Shown here piece by piece: positions 27,059-35,730 of a DNA stretch of 46,043 nt. The DNA comes from Caldilineaceae bacterium SB0664_bin_27 (lineage in GTDB: Bacteria; Chloroflexota; Anaerolineae; Caldilineales; Caldilineaceae). Location of the stretch: NCBI GenBank assembly GCA_009838625.1, contig VXRG01000035.1:1-46043 (forward strand). The letters are read 5' to 3'. A program made the translations under genes and the position numbers. The notes under the pieces are model-generated. The model was given only the letters and a program-made list of their open reading frames with translations. It made no database searches and was not told where the DNA came from. Each line of letters begins with the position of its first letter. Position 1 is the first letter of the stretch.

Positions 27059-28138
27059 GTGAAGATAGCCGTACTTTCCTCCCAACTACCCTCGCCAGAA
27101 CGCGCAAAAACTGGCGGCGTTGCATACGTCGCGCACAGGTTGGCCAATGCACTAACCAAGCGCGGCCACGAATTGACGGTCTTCACAACCGATGAAAGCC
27201 CGCCTGACGCCTGCTATCAAGTGCGCAAAGTGCTCTCCGCGCGCCATCTGAATCCCCTGCGCGCCTGGCTGTGGCTCTGGCGGCTGGCATCGCGCTACGC
27301 CGCCCAGGATTTCAGCGATTTCGACATCATTCACGCCCATGGCAACAACGCAATGATCCGCCGCCCCGGCCCTCCGCTGGTGAGAACGCTTCACGGGGCG
27401 GCTTGGGCCGAGGCGATTCATGCGACTACCTGGAAAAGACGGCTATGGTACCTGTCCGTCGTGCCCATGGAACTCTGGGAGACTGCTACAGCCCCGCGAG
27501 TCGTAGCAGATAGCGCAAGCACCCGGAATTATGCTCCAGGCATCGACTTGGTAATCCCAATTTCGGTGGACAGTCAGGTATTCTCCCCCGGGCCTGACCT
27601 GAACGAACAGCTTCAGCATCGACACCCTACAATCCTTTTCGTCGGAACACTGGCCGGGCGCAAGCGGGGCCAGATGCTGCTCGAGATTTTCCAGAACGAG
27701 ATACGACCGGCTCTGCCCGACGCCGAACTCTGGTTGGTGGCGGAGAAAGAGGTGCAAGAGCCAGGCGTTGTCTGTTTCTCGACCCCTGACGAGCAGACCC
27801 TGGCTGATCTGTACCGCCGTGCCTGGGTATTCTGCCTGCCCAGTACATACGAAGGCTTTGGCGTCCCTTACATCGAAGCGCTGGCGAGCGGCACGCCCGT
27901 TGTGGCAACACCGAACGATGGCGCGCGTGAAGTGCTTGAGGAAGGCAGATGGGGCATTCTCGCCTCTCCAATCGAGTTGGGAGCGGCTCTGTTGTCCCTC
28001 TTGCAGGACTCCGCCCGACGGCAGCGGATGGCGCAGCAAGGACTGGAGCGCGTCGCCGTCTTCAATCAGACGCAGGTTGTAGATGCCTATGAATCACTCT
28101 TCGAAGAGACGATCCGGAGCGCCTCCGGCAGATCCTGA
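27059..28138 (+). CDS. Glycosyltransferase family 4-type (second)
   Basis: This 359-residue GT-B enzyme starts at GTG 27059, only six bases after the flippase stop, so coupled translation is likely. The N-terminal domain has a Gly-rich loop (AKTGGVAYVAHRLANAL) and DIIHAHGNN; the C-terminal donor domain has FVGTLAGRKRGQ (~194) and EGFGVPYIEALASGTPVV (~264). The spacing between domains is short and the central part has few homology cues, so the sugar is unknown. The next gene starts 56 bases before this one ends. Confidence 0.88.
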   Translation: MKIAVLSSQLPSPERAKTGGVAYVAHRLANALTKRGHELTVFTTDESPPDACYQVRKVLSARHLNPLRAWLWLWRLASRYAAQDFSDFDIIHAHGNNAMIRRPGPPLVRTLHGAAWAEAIHATTWKRRLWYLSVVPMELWETATAPRVVADSASTRNYAPGIDLVIPISVDSQVFSPGPDLNEQLQHRHPTILFVGTLAGRKRGQMLLEIFQNEIRPALPDAELWLVAEKEVQEPGVVCFSTPDEQTLADLYRRAWVFCLPSTYEGFGVPYIEALASGTPVVATPNDGAREVLEEGRWGILASPIELGAALLSLLQDSARRQRMAQQGLERVAVFNQTQVVDAYESLFEETIRSASGRS

Positions 28139-29243
28139 TCGCACCCTCGACGAATTCCTGTCGAGACCGGAAGAGCGCGCCACTGTCGCCCTGCTCACAA
28201 TGGACTTTCCGCCGAGCGTCGGAGGCGTACAGAGATTTCTCTTTGAACTGAGTCGGCGCATCGGCCGCCACTGCCGCTTGACCGTGGCTGTCCCGCAAGG
28301 TGATGCCTCTCTATTTCAAGAAGAGCCTTTTTCTCTTATTTCCTTGCCTTCATCGATGCCGTGGCACTATGCCAGGGTACTGGCAACCTTGCGCCCTCAT
28401 GTCACCGTTGTGGGCCATGCGCATCCCAGAATGCTTCTGCCCGCGGCGCTTCTTTCCAGGAAGCGCTTCATCGGCCTCGCACTCGGTAATGACTTTGAAG
28501 TAGCCCAACGCCGCTCGCACGCACCCATCTTCAATCGTCTTCTTGCAAGCGCTCATCCGCTAGTGACAATATCGCTCGCCAACTCTCAGCGCCTACAGTA
28601 TCTGGGGCTCCCCGCTCCGGAGATTCTCTATCCTGGAACACATCCAGATCGTTTTACGCCTCCTGCTGTGCCTCCTGCAGGTCCTCCCGTGCTTCTGACG
28701 GTGGCACGGCTTGTACCTCGCAAAGGGATCGACATCGTTCTTCAATCACTGCCTCCACTGCTGGACAGATGGCCTCACCTACAATACTGGATCGTAGGCA
28801 ATGGTCCCTCACGCCCATCGCTTGCCCAAATGATACAGAAACTGGGAGTCACAAACGCGGTGCGTTTCTTGGAGGAAGTATCCGATTCAGAACTCCCGCA
28901 GATATACAGGCGAGCCACCGTATTTGTTATGCCAGTGCGGACAGATTACCATGACGGAAGCGTTGAAGGCTTCGGCATCGTCTACCTCGAAGCCAGCGCC
29001 AGCGGCCTGCCAGTTGTCGCTGCACGCAGCGGTGGCGCTCCCGAAGCTTTGATCGAAAACGAGACCGGCCTTCTTGTTCCCCCCGACGACCCCTCGATGC
29101 TCACGCAGGCACTCATTCGCCTACTTGAAGATCCGGACCTGAGACAACGAATGGGCCGCGCCGGCCGCCGCTGGGTCGAGACCGAAATGAACTGGGATCG
29201 AGTCGGCCGCCAATTCCTGTCCATAATCGAGCGCACCCTATGA
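28083..29243 (+). CDS. Glycosyltransferase family 4-type (third)
   Basis: This 386-residue GT-B enzyme (MDFPPSVGGVQRFLFELSRRI from ~residue 40) carries the donor motif VARLVPRKGIDIVLQSL (~206) and the E-x7-E EGFGIVYLEASASGLPVV (~294), a pattern close to PimB/mannosyltransferase-type GT4 proteins. The first ~35 residues are unrelated to the family and encoded in the 56-base overlap with the previous gene; starts at 28083 or 28089 are possible. Base use in the middle (28300-28950) is visibly less GC-rich than in neighbouring genes. Its stop overlaps the next start as ATGA, so it belongs to the same operon. Confidence 0.88.
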   Translation: MPMNHSSKRRSGAPPADPDRTLDEFLSRPEERATVALLTMDFPPSVGGVQRFLFELSRRIGRHCRLTVAVPQGDASLFQEEPFSLISLPSSMPWHYARVLATLRPHVTVVGHAHPRMLLPAALLSRKRFIGLALGNDFEVAQRRSHAPIFNRLLASAHPLVTISLANSQRLQYLGLPAPEILYPGTHPDRFTPPAVPPAGPPVLLTVARLVPRKGIDIVLQSLPPLLDRWPHLQYWIVGNGPSRPSLAQMIQKLGVTNAVRFLEEVSDSELPQIYRRATVFVMPVRTDYHDGSVEGFGIVYLEASASGLPVVAARSGGAPEALIENETGLLVPPDDPSMLTQALIRLLEDPDLRQRMGRAGRRWVETEMNWDRVGRQFLSIIERTL

Positions 29244-30400
29244 CGCCGCGTCCCATACTCTTCGTCGACCACGCCGATGCCCTCGGTGGAGCAGAACGAA
29301 GCCTGCTCCTGCTCATGACCTTCCTGGACCGCGATCGCTGGCAACCCCACCTGGTCGCGCCTCCCGGCCCCCTGGCCGAAGAGGCATCCGGGGCAGGCAT
29401 CCCAGTTCATCTCCAGGACCTGCCGCGGCTGCGCGGCTCCTCTCGCAGCCTGCTCGACCTCTGGCAAGAGGCCGTCCGCATCTCGAGGACTGCCCGCGAA
29501 GTCGGCGCCGTGCTTGTCCACAGTAATACGGTTCGCGCCACCGCCTACGCCTCCCTCGCCGCCCGGCTGGCACTGCGTCCCCTCGTCTGGCACATGCGTG
29601 ACTTCTGGCTCTCCGAGGCCGAGCCGGCCGCCAAATGGGCTGACGGGCTCGGCAAATCCATCTTCTGTCGCCTGGCCGGCCGTGTCGTCGCTAACTCCCG
29701 CGCCGTCGCCGAACACCTGCCTTGCTCCGCCAAGGCATCAGTTCTCCACAACGGCATCGACCTGTCCCACTTTGACCAGGCCCATACTGCAGCTGACAAC
29801 AGGGCCGCCATCTGCAGAGCCGCCGGCTTTCCGCTCGACGCGCCCATCGCCGGCATGATCGGCAGAACCCGTCCCTGGAAAGGGCAGGACGCCTTCCTGC
29901 AGATGGCGAAGCAAGTCCGCGCTGCAGTGCCGGACTGTCGCTTCCTCATCGTAGGCGGCGACCCGTTCGGCGTGCAGGACGACTACGAGGCGCGTCTGCT
30001 GGAACTGCGTTCCCAGTCCGGCCTGGCAGACAGTGTCCACTGGACAGGCCAGCTCGCGGACGTGCGTCCGCCCCTGGCGGCCATGGACCTTTTCGTCCAT
30101 CCAGGCGCGCCCGAGCCTTTCGGCCTCGTCAACATCGAGGCCATGGCCATGGGCAAACCGGTCGTCGCTTTTGGCCACGGTGCCCTGCCTGAAATAGTCT
30201 TGGACGGCGAAACCGGTCTTCTCGTCGCTCCCGGCGACACGAATGCCCTGGCCGCATCCGTCTCCCGCCTGCTGAGAGATCCCACAGAGTCGCGCAAAAT
30301 GGGCCGGGCAGGACGGCAACGAGTTGACGACCACTTCCGAATCGAGCGCACAGTGGCAGGGTTGGATGCCCTCTACCAGGGGCTCCTGAAGGCAGGGTAG
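29240..30400 (+). CDS. Glycosyltransferase family 4-type (fourth)
   Basis: 386 residues, ATG at 29240 overlapping the previous stop (ATGA), a sign of translational coupling. The acceptor domain begins LFVDHADALGGAERSLL, the donor domain has IGRTRPWKGQDAF (~209), and EPFGLVNIEAMAMGKPVV (~291) gives the conserved glutamates. The first Glu is followed by P-F-G rather than G-F-G. It is a soluble or membrane-associated transferase of the glycan cluster; donor and acceptor are not decided by these motifs. Confidence 0.88.
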   Translation: MTPRPILFVDHADALGGAERSLLLLMTFLDRDRWQPHLVAPPGPLAEEASGAGIPVHLQDLPRLRGSSRSLLDLWQEAVRISRTAREVGAVLVHSNTVRATAYASLAARLALRPLVWHMRDFWLSEAEPAAKWADGLGKSIFCRLAGRVVANSRAVAEHLPCSAKASVLHNGIDLSHFDQAHTAADNRAAICRAAGFPLDAPIAGMIGRTRPWKGQDAFLQMAKQVRAAVPDCRFLIVGGDPFGVQDDYEARLLELRSQSGLADSVHWTGQLADVRPPLAAMDLFVHPGAPEPFGLVNIEAMAMGKPVVAFGHGALPEIVLDGETGLLVAPGDTNALAASVSRLLRDPTESRKMGRAGRQRVDDHFRIERTVAGLDALYQGLLKAG

Positions 30401-30440
30401 TTCCTGCCCAATCGACACTTCACTGACCCCGGCCTTATGC

Positions 30441-30478
30441 CGCATGAAGGTACCGCTGTCGCATGAAAGTACTGCTGC
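30441..30478 (+). repeat. 19-bp tandem duplication over a start codon
   Basis: The unit CGCATGAAGGTACCGCTGT (30441-30459) is followed by CGCATGAAAGTACTGCTGC (30460-30478); 16 of 19 bases agree. The second copy contains the start of the next glycosyltransferase (ATG 30463). The first copy's ATG (30444) is in another frame because 19 is not a multiple of three, so it would not extend the protein. Confidence 0.75.
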
Positions 30479-31587
30479 TCTACAAGGACTATTACCCGGT
30501 CCTCGGCGGAATCGAAAACCACATCAGCCTGCTGGCTCGCGGCCTGCGGCAAAAGGGCGTTGACGCCAGCGTACTCGTCACCAATACCGGGAAGGACACT
30601 TCGCGCCAGGCCATTGACGGCGTTCCGGTAATCAAGACAGGCCGGCAGGCCCACTTCCTGTCCACACCCATCAGCCTGCCCTTCTTTGCCGAGCTGCGCC
30701 GCCAGCTGGCCGACGTCGACCTCGTTCACCTCCACGCGCCCTACCCGCCCGCCGAATTTGCGCAACTGCTGCTGGGACGGAGCAAACCCGCAGTGATCAC
30801 CTACCACAGCGACATCGTTCGCCAGAGGCGGACGGGAAAGTTCTATGCGCCCATATTGAGAAAAGTCCTGCAACGCGCCGCGCTGGTCGCCGTGTCCAGT
30901 CCCGCCTACATCGAGTCCTCCCCCTTCCTGCAGGACATACGCAAAAAGTGCCGCGTGGTCCACTTCGGAATCGAGCTGGAACGCTTTGCCGAAACCGGGC
31001 AGGTTCGCGACGACGCACAGCGTCTGCGCACCCAGTACATTGACCTCCCGCTTCTGCTCTTCATCGGCCGCCTGCGCCATTACAAGGGCGTCGATGTACT
31101 CATCCGCGCCATGCACCGCATCCGGGCCAAACTCCTGATAGTCGGGACCGGCCCAATGCAGGAGGCATGGCAGAGCCTGGCGCAGGCCGAAGACCTGGCC
31201 GGCAAAGTTTTCTTCCTGGGCGATGCCTCTGAGAGGGAGTGCCTGGCCGCCCGCTACGCCGCCGACCTGTTCGTGCTGCCGTCCACAAATCGAGCCGAGG
31301 CGCTCGGTATCGTCCAGCTCGAAGCAATGGCCTGCGGCATGCCTGTCGTCTGCACCGAGCTGGGAACCGGCACCTCCTACGTCAACCGCAACGGAGTGAC
31401 CGGCCTCGTTGTGGCCCCCAACGACCCGCAGGCGCTGGCCGCTGCCATCAACAAGCTTCTCGTGAGCCCGGCGTTGCGCGCAAAAATGGGATCCGAAGGC
31501 CGCAGACGTGTGCGCGAGGAGTTCTCATACCAGTCAATGATAGACGCAACTATCTCCTTCTATCAGGAAGCCTTGAACGCAGACTGA
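30463..31587 (+). CDS. Glycosyltransferase family 4-type (fifth)
   Basis: The 374-residue GT-B enzyme begins MKVLLLYKDYYPVLGGIENH, the typical acceptor-domain strand and Gly-rich loop of GT4 proteins. The donor domain has FIGRLRHYKGVDVLIRAM (~200) and EALGIVQLEAMACGMPVV (~278), the latter a G-F-to-A-L variant of the motif seen in WbaZ/RfaG-like enzymes. Start is ATG 30463 inside a duplicated 19-base unit; no strong ribosome site is visible. It has no overlap with its neighbours (62 bases before, 62 after). Confidence 0.88.
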   Translation: MKVLLLYKDYYPVLGGIENHISLLARGLRQKGVDASVLVTNTGKDTSRQAIDGVPVIKTGRQAHFLSTPISLPFFAELRRQLADVDLVHLHAPYPPAEFAQLLLGRSKPAVITYHSDIVRQRRTGKFYAPILRKVLQRAALVAVSSPAYIESSPFLQDIRKKCRVVHFGIELERFAETGQVRDDAQRLRTQYIDLPLLLFIGRLRHYKGVDVLIRAMHRIRAKLLIVGTGPMQEAWQSLAQAEDLAGKVFFLGDASERECLAARYAADLFVLPSTNRAEALGIVQLEAMACGMPVVCTELGTGTSYVNRNGVTGLVVAPNDPQALAAAINKLLVSPALRAKMGSEGRRRVREEFSYQSMIDATISFYQEALNAD

Positions 31588-31649
31588 CGGCCGCCCGTGA
31601 ATCTCTTTCTCTCCTTCCTCACTTCCGACGCCTCCCGACTCGCCATCCA

Positions 31650-32813
31650 ATGAGCCGCTACATTCTCGATGCACGCACCGCGGTGCCCCACTTTCCCGGC
31701 ATCGGCCGCTACGTCACCAATCTCTCATCGGCGCTGATTCCCCTGCTCGCCGCCGGAGAAGAGCTCACCTTTCTCGACGGCCCGGCAGCGGCCCGGCCCG
31801 CGAAATCCTCAGCGCCCGGCCCGGAAACGGCAGGGGCGTCCCCACTGCCAGGCACAACCGTCGCCGCGCCCGCGACGCCCTTCGACATTCGCCAGCAGTG
31901 GCGCATCCCCCTCCTCCTCAAGAAACTCCGAACTGAAGGCGCGGCCCTCTACCACAGCCCCTACTACCTCATGCCCTTCCGCCCCGGTCTGCCCACAATC
32001 CTCACCTTCTACGACGCCATCCCGCTCAAGTTCCCGCGCACCGTTCCCGCCCGGGCCCGGCTCTTCTTCAGGCTGGCCGCGACCCTCGCCCTGCGCGCCT
32101 CAGACCACGTCGTCGCCATCTCCGCAGCCGCCCGCGACGATCTGCGCAGCTGCTTTCGCGTCCCCGCCTCCAGGATCACCGTCACACCTCTGGCCGCGGG
32201 CGCCCGCTACAAGCCTCAGCCCGCCGCTGAAGTCGGCCGCGTGCGCGACAAGTACAGCCTGCCCGATCGGTTTATCCTCTATCTCGGCATAAACAAGCCC
32301 CACAAAAATCTCCCCGCCCTCATCGACGCCTTCGCCCGCATCGCCTCGCCGCACGCGCCCCCTCTCGTCATCGCCGGCGCCTGGGACGACCGCTATCCCC
32401 AGCCCATGCAGCGCGCCGCGCATCACCGGCTCGGCGACGCCGTCCCCTTTCTCGGCCCTGTAGACGAACGCGATCTGCCCGCGCTCTACAGCGCAGCCAT
32501 GCTGTTCGTCTTCCCCAGCCTGTACGAGGGGTTCGGACTTCCCGTTCTTGAGGCGATGGCCTGCGGTACGCCGGTAGCCTGCTCAAACACGCCCAGCCTG
32601 ACCGAAGTCGCAGGTGAGGCCGCCCTCACTTTCGACCCCCATTCCGTCACCGAAATCAGGGATGCAATCGCCGAGCTTGTCGAGGACGGTCCTCAGCGCG
32701 CCCACCGCACCGAGCAAGGCCTGGCGCGGGCGGCACTATACAGCTGGCAGGCGACCGCTGCCGCAACCCTGCACTGCTATCGTAATCTGCTTGGACATCT
32801 GTACGAAGGCTGA
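31650..32813 (+). CDS. Glycosyltransferase family 4-type (sixth)
   Basis: From ATG 31650 the product has 387 residues (MSRYILDARTAVPHFPGIGRY). The frame is open back to 31239 inside the previous gene, but that stretch is an out-of-frame shadow. Motifs: YHSPYYLMPF and the TFYDAIPLKFP region in the acceptor domain, YLGINKPHKNLPAL (~211), and EGFGLPVLEAMACGTPVACS (~292). The order and spacing match mannosyl- or rhamnosyl-type GT4 enzymes (WbaZ-like). It is the last gene of the cluster and ends 23 bases from the convergent CoaX gene. Confidence 0.9.
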   Translation: MSRYILDARTAVPHFPGIGRYVTNLSSALIPLLAAGEELTFLDGPAAARPAKSSAPGPETAGASPLPGTTVAAPATPFDIRQQWRIPLLLKKLRTEGAALYHSPYYLMPFRPGLPTILTFYDAIPLKFPRTVPARARLFFRLAATLALRASDHVVAISAAARDDLRSCFRVPASRITVTPLAAGARYKPQPAAEVGRVRDKYSLPDRFILYLGINKPHKNLPALIDAFARIASPHAPPLVIAGAWDDRYPQPMQRAAHHRLGDAVPFLGPVDERDLPALYSAAMLFVFPSLYEGFGLPVLEAMACGTPVACSNTPSLTEVAGEAALTFDPHSVTEIRDAIAELVEDGPQRAHRTEQGLARAALYSWQATAAATLHCYRNLLGHLYEG

Positions 32814-32836
32814 CTGGAGAAAAGCTGTAACGGACT

Positions 32837-33670
32837 TCAGGCCCTGCCGGCGTTGCGCCGGTACACGCTGCGGATTCCGGCCAGCGTCAGCCAGGGATCG
32901 TACCGGTCGATAGCGCTGGTCAGCGGGGTGACTATACCGCCAAGTCCACCTGTGGAGATGACCGTAAGCGGCGATTCCAGCTCGTGACCGATGCGGGCGA
33001 GGAGACCCTCAACCAGCCCCACATGGCCGAGCACGATCCCGGACCGCAGCGCCTCGTCCGTATCGCGGCCGACCACAGAGGAAGGAGGAACCAGCGCGAC
33101 GCCGGTAGAGGCAGGCAGCTGATCACCGCTCTCGCCGGCCAGATCAAGCAGGACGGGCGCTCTTTCCATCAGCGCCGCCGCCGCCGTCGCAAGGCCCGGA
33201 GCAACTGCTCCGCCCCGAAAACGCCCGCCCGCGTCGACAACATTGAACGTCGTCGCTGTGCCGAAATCGACGGCAACCGCCGCGCCTGTCGCACGCTCCC
33301 ACACGGCCGCGGCGTCGACAAGCCGGTCCATCCCCACCTGGTCCGGGTTCCTCACCGTCAGGATCACCCCCAAGTCCATCCCCTGGTGCAGGACCAGCGG
33401 CTCGTGCTCGAGAACATCCGCCAGCACGCCCCTCCACAGCGCCGTCTGCGGCGCGACCACGCTGCACAGGGCAGACCTGTCAAAGTCTTGCGCGCCCAGC
33501 CCGCTCTCCTGCCAAAGGGCAAAGAGAGCCTGCCTGAGCGCCTCCGGCCCGCCGTGCCGGTCCGTCGGCAGCCGCCACGTGGCCAGGGGATCATCATCAG
33601 TGTCGTCAGTTTTGCCGCCATAGGCGCCCATGACGACGCTGCTGTTACCGATATCGATGGCTAGAAGCAT
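32837..33670 (-). CDS. coaX: Type III pantothenate kinase
   Basis: The 277-residue enzyme phosphorylates pantothenate, the first step to coenzyme A. The ASKHA-fold phosphate motif IDIGNSS starts at D6, then GMDRLVDAAA (PANTHOTHENATE motif) and VAVDFGTATTFNVV with the second Asp-x-Gly-Thr loop follow in the usual order. Its length fits the family (~255-275). The ATG at 33670 has no obvious ribosome site. It is last in the minus-strand metG group, 75 bases after the VanW-type gene, and in many Chloroflexota it is the only pantothenate kinase. Confidence 0.93.
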   Translation of the reverse strand: MLLAIDIGNSSVVMGAYGGKTDDTDDDPLATWRLPTDRHGGPEALRQALFALWQESGLGAQDFDRSALCSVVAPQTALWRGVLADVLEHEPLVLHQGMDLGVILTVRNPDQVGMDRLVDAAAVWERATGAAVAVDFGTATTFNVVDAGGRFRGGAVAPGLATAAAALMERAPVLLDLAGESGDQLPASTGVALVPPSSVVGRDTDEALRSGIVLGHVGLVEGLLARIGHELESPLTVISTGGLGGIVTPLTSAIDRYDPWLTLAGIRSVYRRNAGRA

Positions 33671-33745
33671 ATGAGGTAGAAGGAAACCGGAGAAACGGGG
33701 AAAATAGTCGAGAGGAAAAACTGGTCGACGCCAGGGCCGGTCCCG

Positions 33746-35698
33746 TTAGCCGTCGCCGCCGCTGCTTTCCTCCGTTGCCGGAGCAGGGGTGGGCTCCTCA
33801 ACATCGGTTACGCCGGGGATGACCGTACCAGGTCCGTACAGATACATGGCGTTCCAGGGCCGGTAGACCGATCTGATCGCCTCCTCACGCGTCACCCCAT
33901 TCTGCGTAACCTTGCGGATGACCGTAGCTGTCAGTCCCTCTTTGGCCCACTCAACCTGCTTGATCTGCCCGGCCTCCAGGCTGGCGTCTTCCTGGTAGAT
34001 CGGCTCACCGGGCAGTTTCTTGTCCTCGTACACCGCCTCGCTGATTTCCACCTTTCTGTCCGGCCTGGTGCCGTAAAAGCGGAAGGAGAGAACACCCTCC
34101 ACACCGTCCACTACCGGCTGGATCAGTAGATGCGCGTCGGTATCGTTGAGGAATCTGAGATCAACATACGGCGTGTAAATCGTCGCGTCAAATCCTGGGT
34201 CGCCGTACCAGCTCACGACATAGCCGTGATTGTGGCGCTCGAGAAAAGGAAACCCGCCTTCCAGCGCCGCCCGAAAAACCGTTGTACTCACCTGGCAGAC
34301 CCCGCCCCCGACGCCCACCGCCGTACGGTCCCCCCAGATTATCGCCGAGTCTTCAAAGCCGTTGGCCCCGCTTACCGCCTCTATCGCCGAATTGAAGCTG
34401 AAGACGCCGCCGGGTGGAACCACCACCCCGACCAGTTTATCTGCTGCGACTTCGATGTTGTAGACGCGCGTACTGCTGCTGCCCTTGAAGTAGGTGGTGC
34501 CGCTCGCGACCAGCTCTCTGATGCCCAGTTCGCCCAGCCGGCTCGAATCGACAGCCGGCGCAATGGAAATAATCGGCAGCGTGCCTGTCCTCTCGTCGGA
34601 GGTCAGTGCCCCGCGAACGGCCTCGATTGTCAGGTCGACGTTCAGACGCTGTCCCGCCCTGCTCGGCTGCAGCACCGTCAGCGCCGATGTCGCGTCGTCA
34701 AAGCGCAGACGGGCGTCCTGTGCGGGAAATGAGACCTGGTTCGCCCAGCCCTCGACGACGAAGCGCAGGGCCTCCTCGTTCAGATAGCCGGGATCTCCGC
34801 CGGGCATGATCTTCTGCAGCTGCGCCGCGTCGAGCGCAAACGCAGTGCCCGACGCTTCATGCCGCAGGACGACCGGCTCAGCAGCCCAGGATCCGCTGGA
34901 AAACGCTGGTCCGCCCTCCGCAGCTGACGGATCGGCCCCCGCACTGTCCTGTGACGGTTCCGCTGCCGCGCTCTCTGGCGGCGCAGTGCTGTACGTCTGC
35001 AGGGAGACCGTTCCCGTCTGCCCGCTCGCCACCTGGGTCAGGATCTCATGCGCCGTCGCCGCCACGTCAACGTCGAGGCCCGGCCGCGCCGGAAGCGAGA
35101 GCTCGCCTATCTGGATGGCGGGGCGGCTGGGCCGCCGCACCTCCGACGCCGCATTGCCCACGGCCTGGCGAACAACCCCTTCGCTGACAAAGACCTCCGG
35201 CCACACCGTCTTCCGACCGCTGAAGGCCTGCCACTGGCTGAAAGTGCGTTCGAAGAGACCGCCCTGCCGGCCAATATGATAGGCAAGTTTGACTGCCCCC
35301 TCCAGGTCCGCCTCCGGCGCAAGCAGCTCCGCGCCCAATGCCCACCGCCTGACCGTAGCGCCCGCGGCGCCGCCCCCCTCCGGAGAATCGGGGCCGAGCT
35401 CGAGATAGACTGGCGCCAGCGGGTAGGGGGTCAACTCCCGGTGTAGCCGCAACAGTGCCGACGCCCGCGTCTCGCCTCCGACCGGGACACCCGCCACGCG
35501 CACGCCGCTGAATATGCGGTCGGTGTGCCAGAACTGCCAGCCGGCGAACACGCCGGCAACTGCCACGCATGCCACGAAAATCCAGATAAGTAAGTATTCG
35601 ACGCCGCTGGGAGGCCTTCCGTATGCTGCAATTGGGCCTGGAAGATGCTTCATCGGTACAATCTGTCGGCCTGGAGGTACTGGGGCGGTTGAACTCAT
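33746..35698 (-). CDS. VanW-family protein with PG-binding-like repeats and C-terminal G5-like domain
   Basis: This 650-residue protein has one membrane helix at about residues 34-54 and a large outside part. After the helix come YoaR/PG_binding_4-like repeats (~60-360) split by an Ala/Ser/Glu-rich linker near residues 240-275, then a VanW domain (~430-570; PPGGVFSFNSAIE, GGGVCQVSTTVFRAAL, HNHGYVVSWYGDPG) and a G5-like segment. VanW is found in vancomycin-resistance loci of some Gram-positives, but most members are housekeeping envelope proteins of unknown activity, so resistance should not be assumed. It lies between the GT39-like gene and coaX. Confidence 0.88.
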   Translation of the reverse strand: MSSTAPVPPGRQIVPMKHLPGPIAAYGRPPSGVEYLLIWIFVACVAVAGVFAGWQFWHTDRIFSGVRVAGVPVGGETRASALLRLHRELTPYPLAPVYLELGPDSPEGGGAAGATVRRWALGAELLAPEADLEGAVKLAYHIGRQGGLFERTFSQWQAFSGRKTVWPEVFVSEGVVRQAVGNAASEVRRPSRPAIQIGELSLPARPGLDVDVAATAHEILTQVASGQTGTVSLQTYSTAPPESAAAEPSQDSAGADPSAAEGGPAFSSGSWAAEPVVLRHEASGTAFALDAAQLQKIMPGGDPGYLNEEALRFVVEGWANQVSFPAQDARLRFDDATSALTVLQPSRAGQRLNVDLTIEAVRGALTSDERTGTLPIISIAPAVDSSRLGELGIRELVASGTTYFKGSSSTRVYNIEVAADKLVGVVVPPGGVFSFNSAIEAVSGANGFEDSAIIWGDRTAVGVGGGVCQVSTTVFRAALEGGFPFLERHNHGYVVSWYGDPGFDATIYTPYVDLRFLNDTDAHLLIQPVVDGVEGVLSFRFYGTRPDRKVEISEAVYEDKKLPGEPIYQEDASLEAGQIKQVEWAKEGLTATVIRKVTQNGVTREEAIRSVYRPWNAMYLYGPGTVIPGVTDVEEPTPAPATEESSGGDG

Positions 35699-35730
35699 CT
35701 ATATCTCTCTGTCAGGGAACGAGGGCAAAT

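Noticed and set aside
31239..31649. Upstream extension of the sixth glycosyltransferase
   Set aside because: It overlaps the end of the fifth glycosyltransferase in another frame and reads as Arg-rich shadow sequence; the protein fold begins at ATG 31650.
33746..35698. Vancomycin-resistance gene
   Set aside because: VanW alone does not give resistance; no vanHAX or vanRS genes are near, and the protein has the housekeeping envelope architecture.
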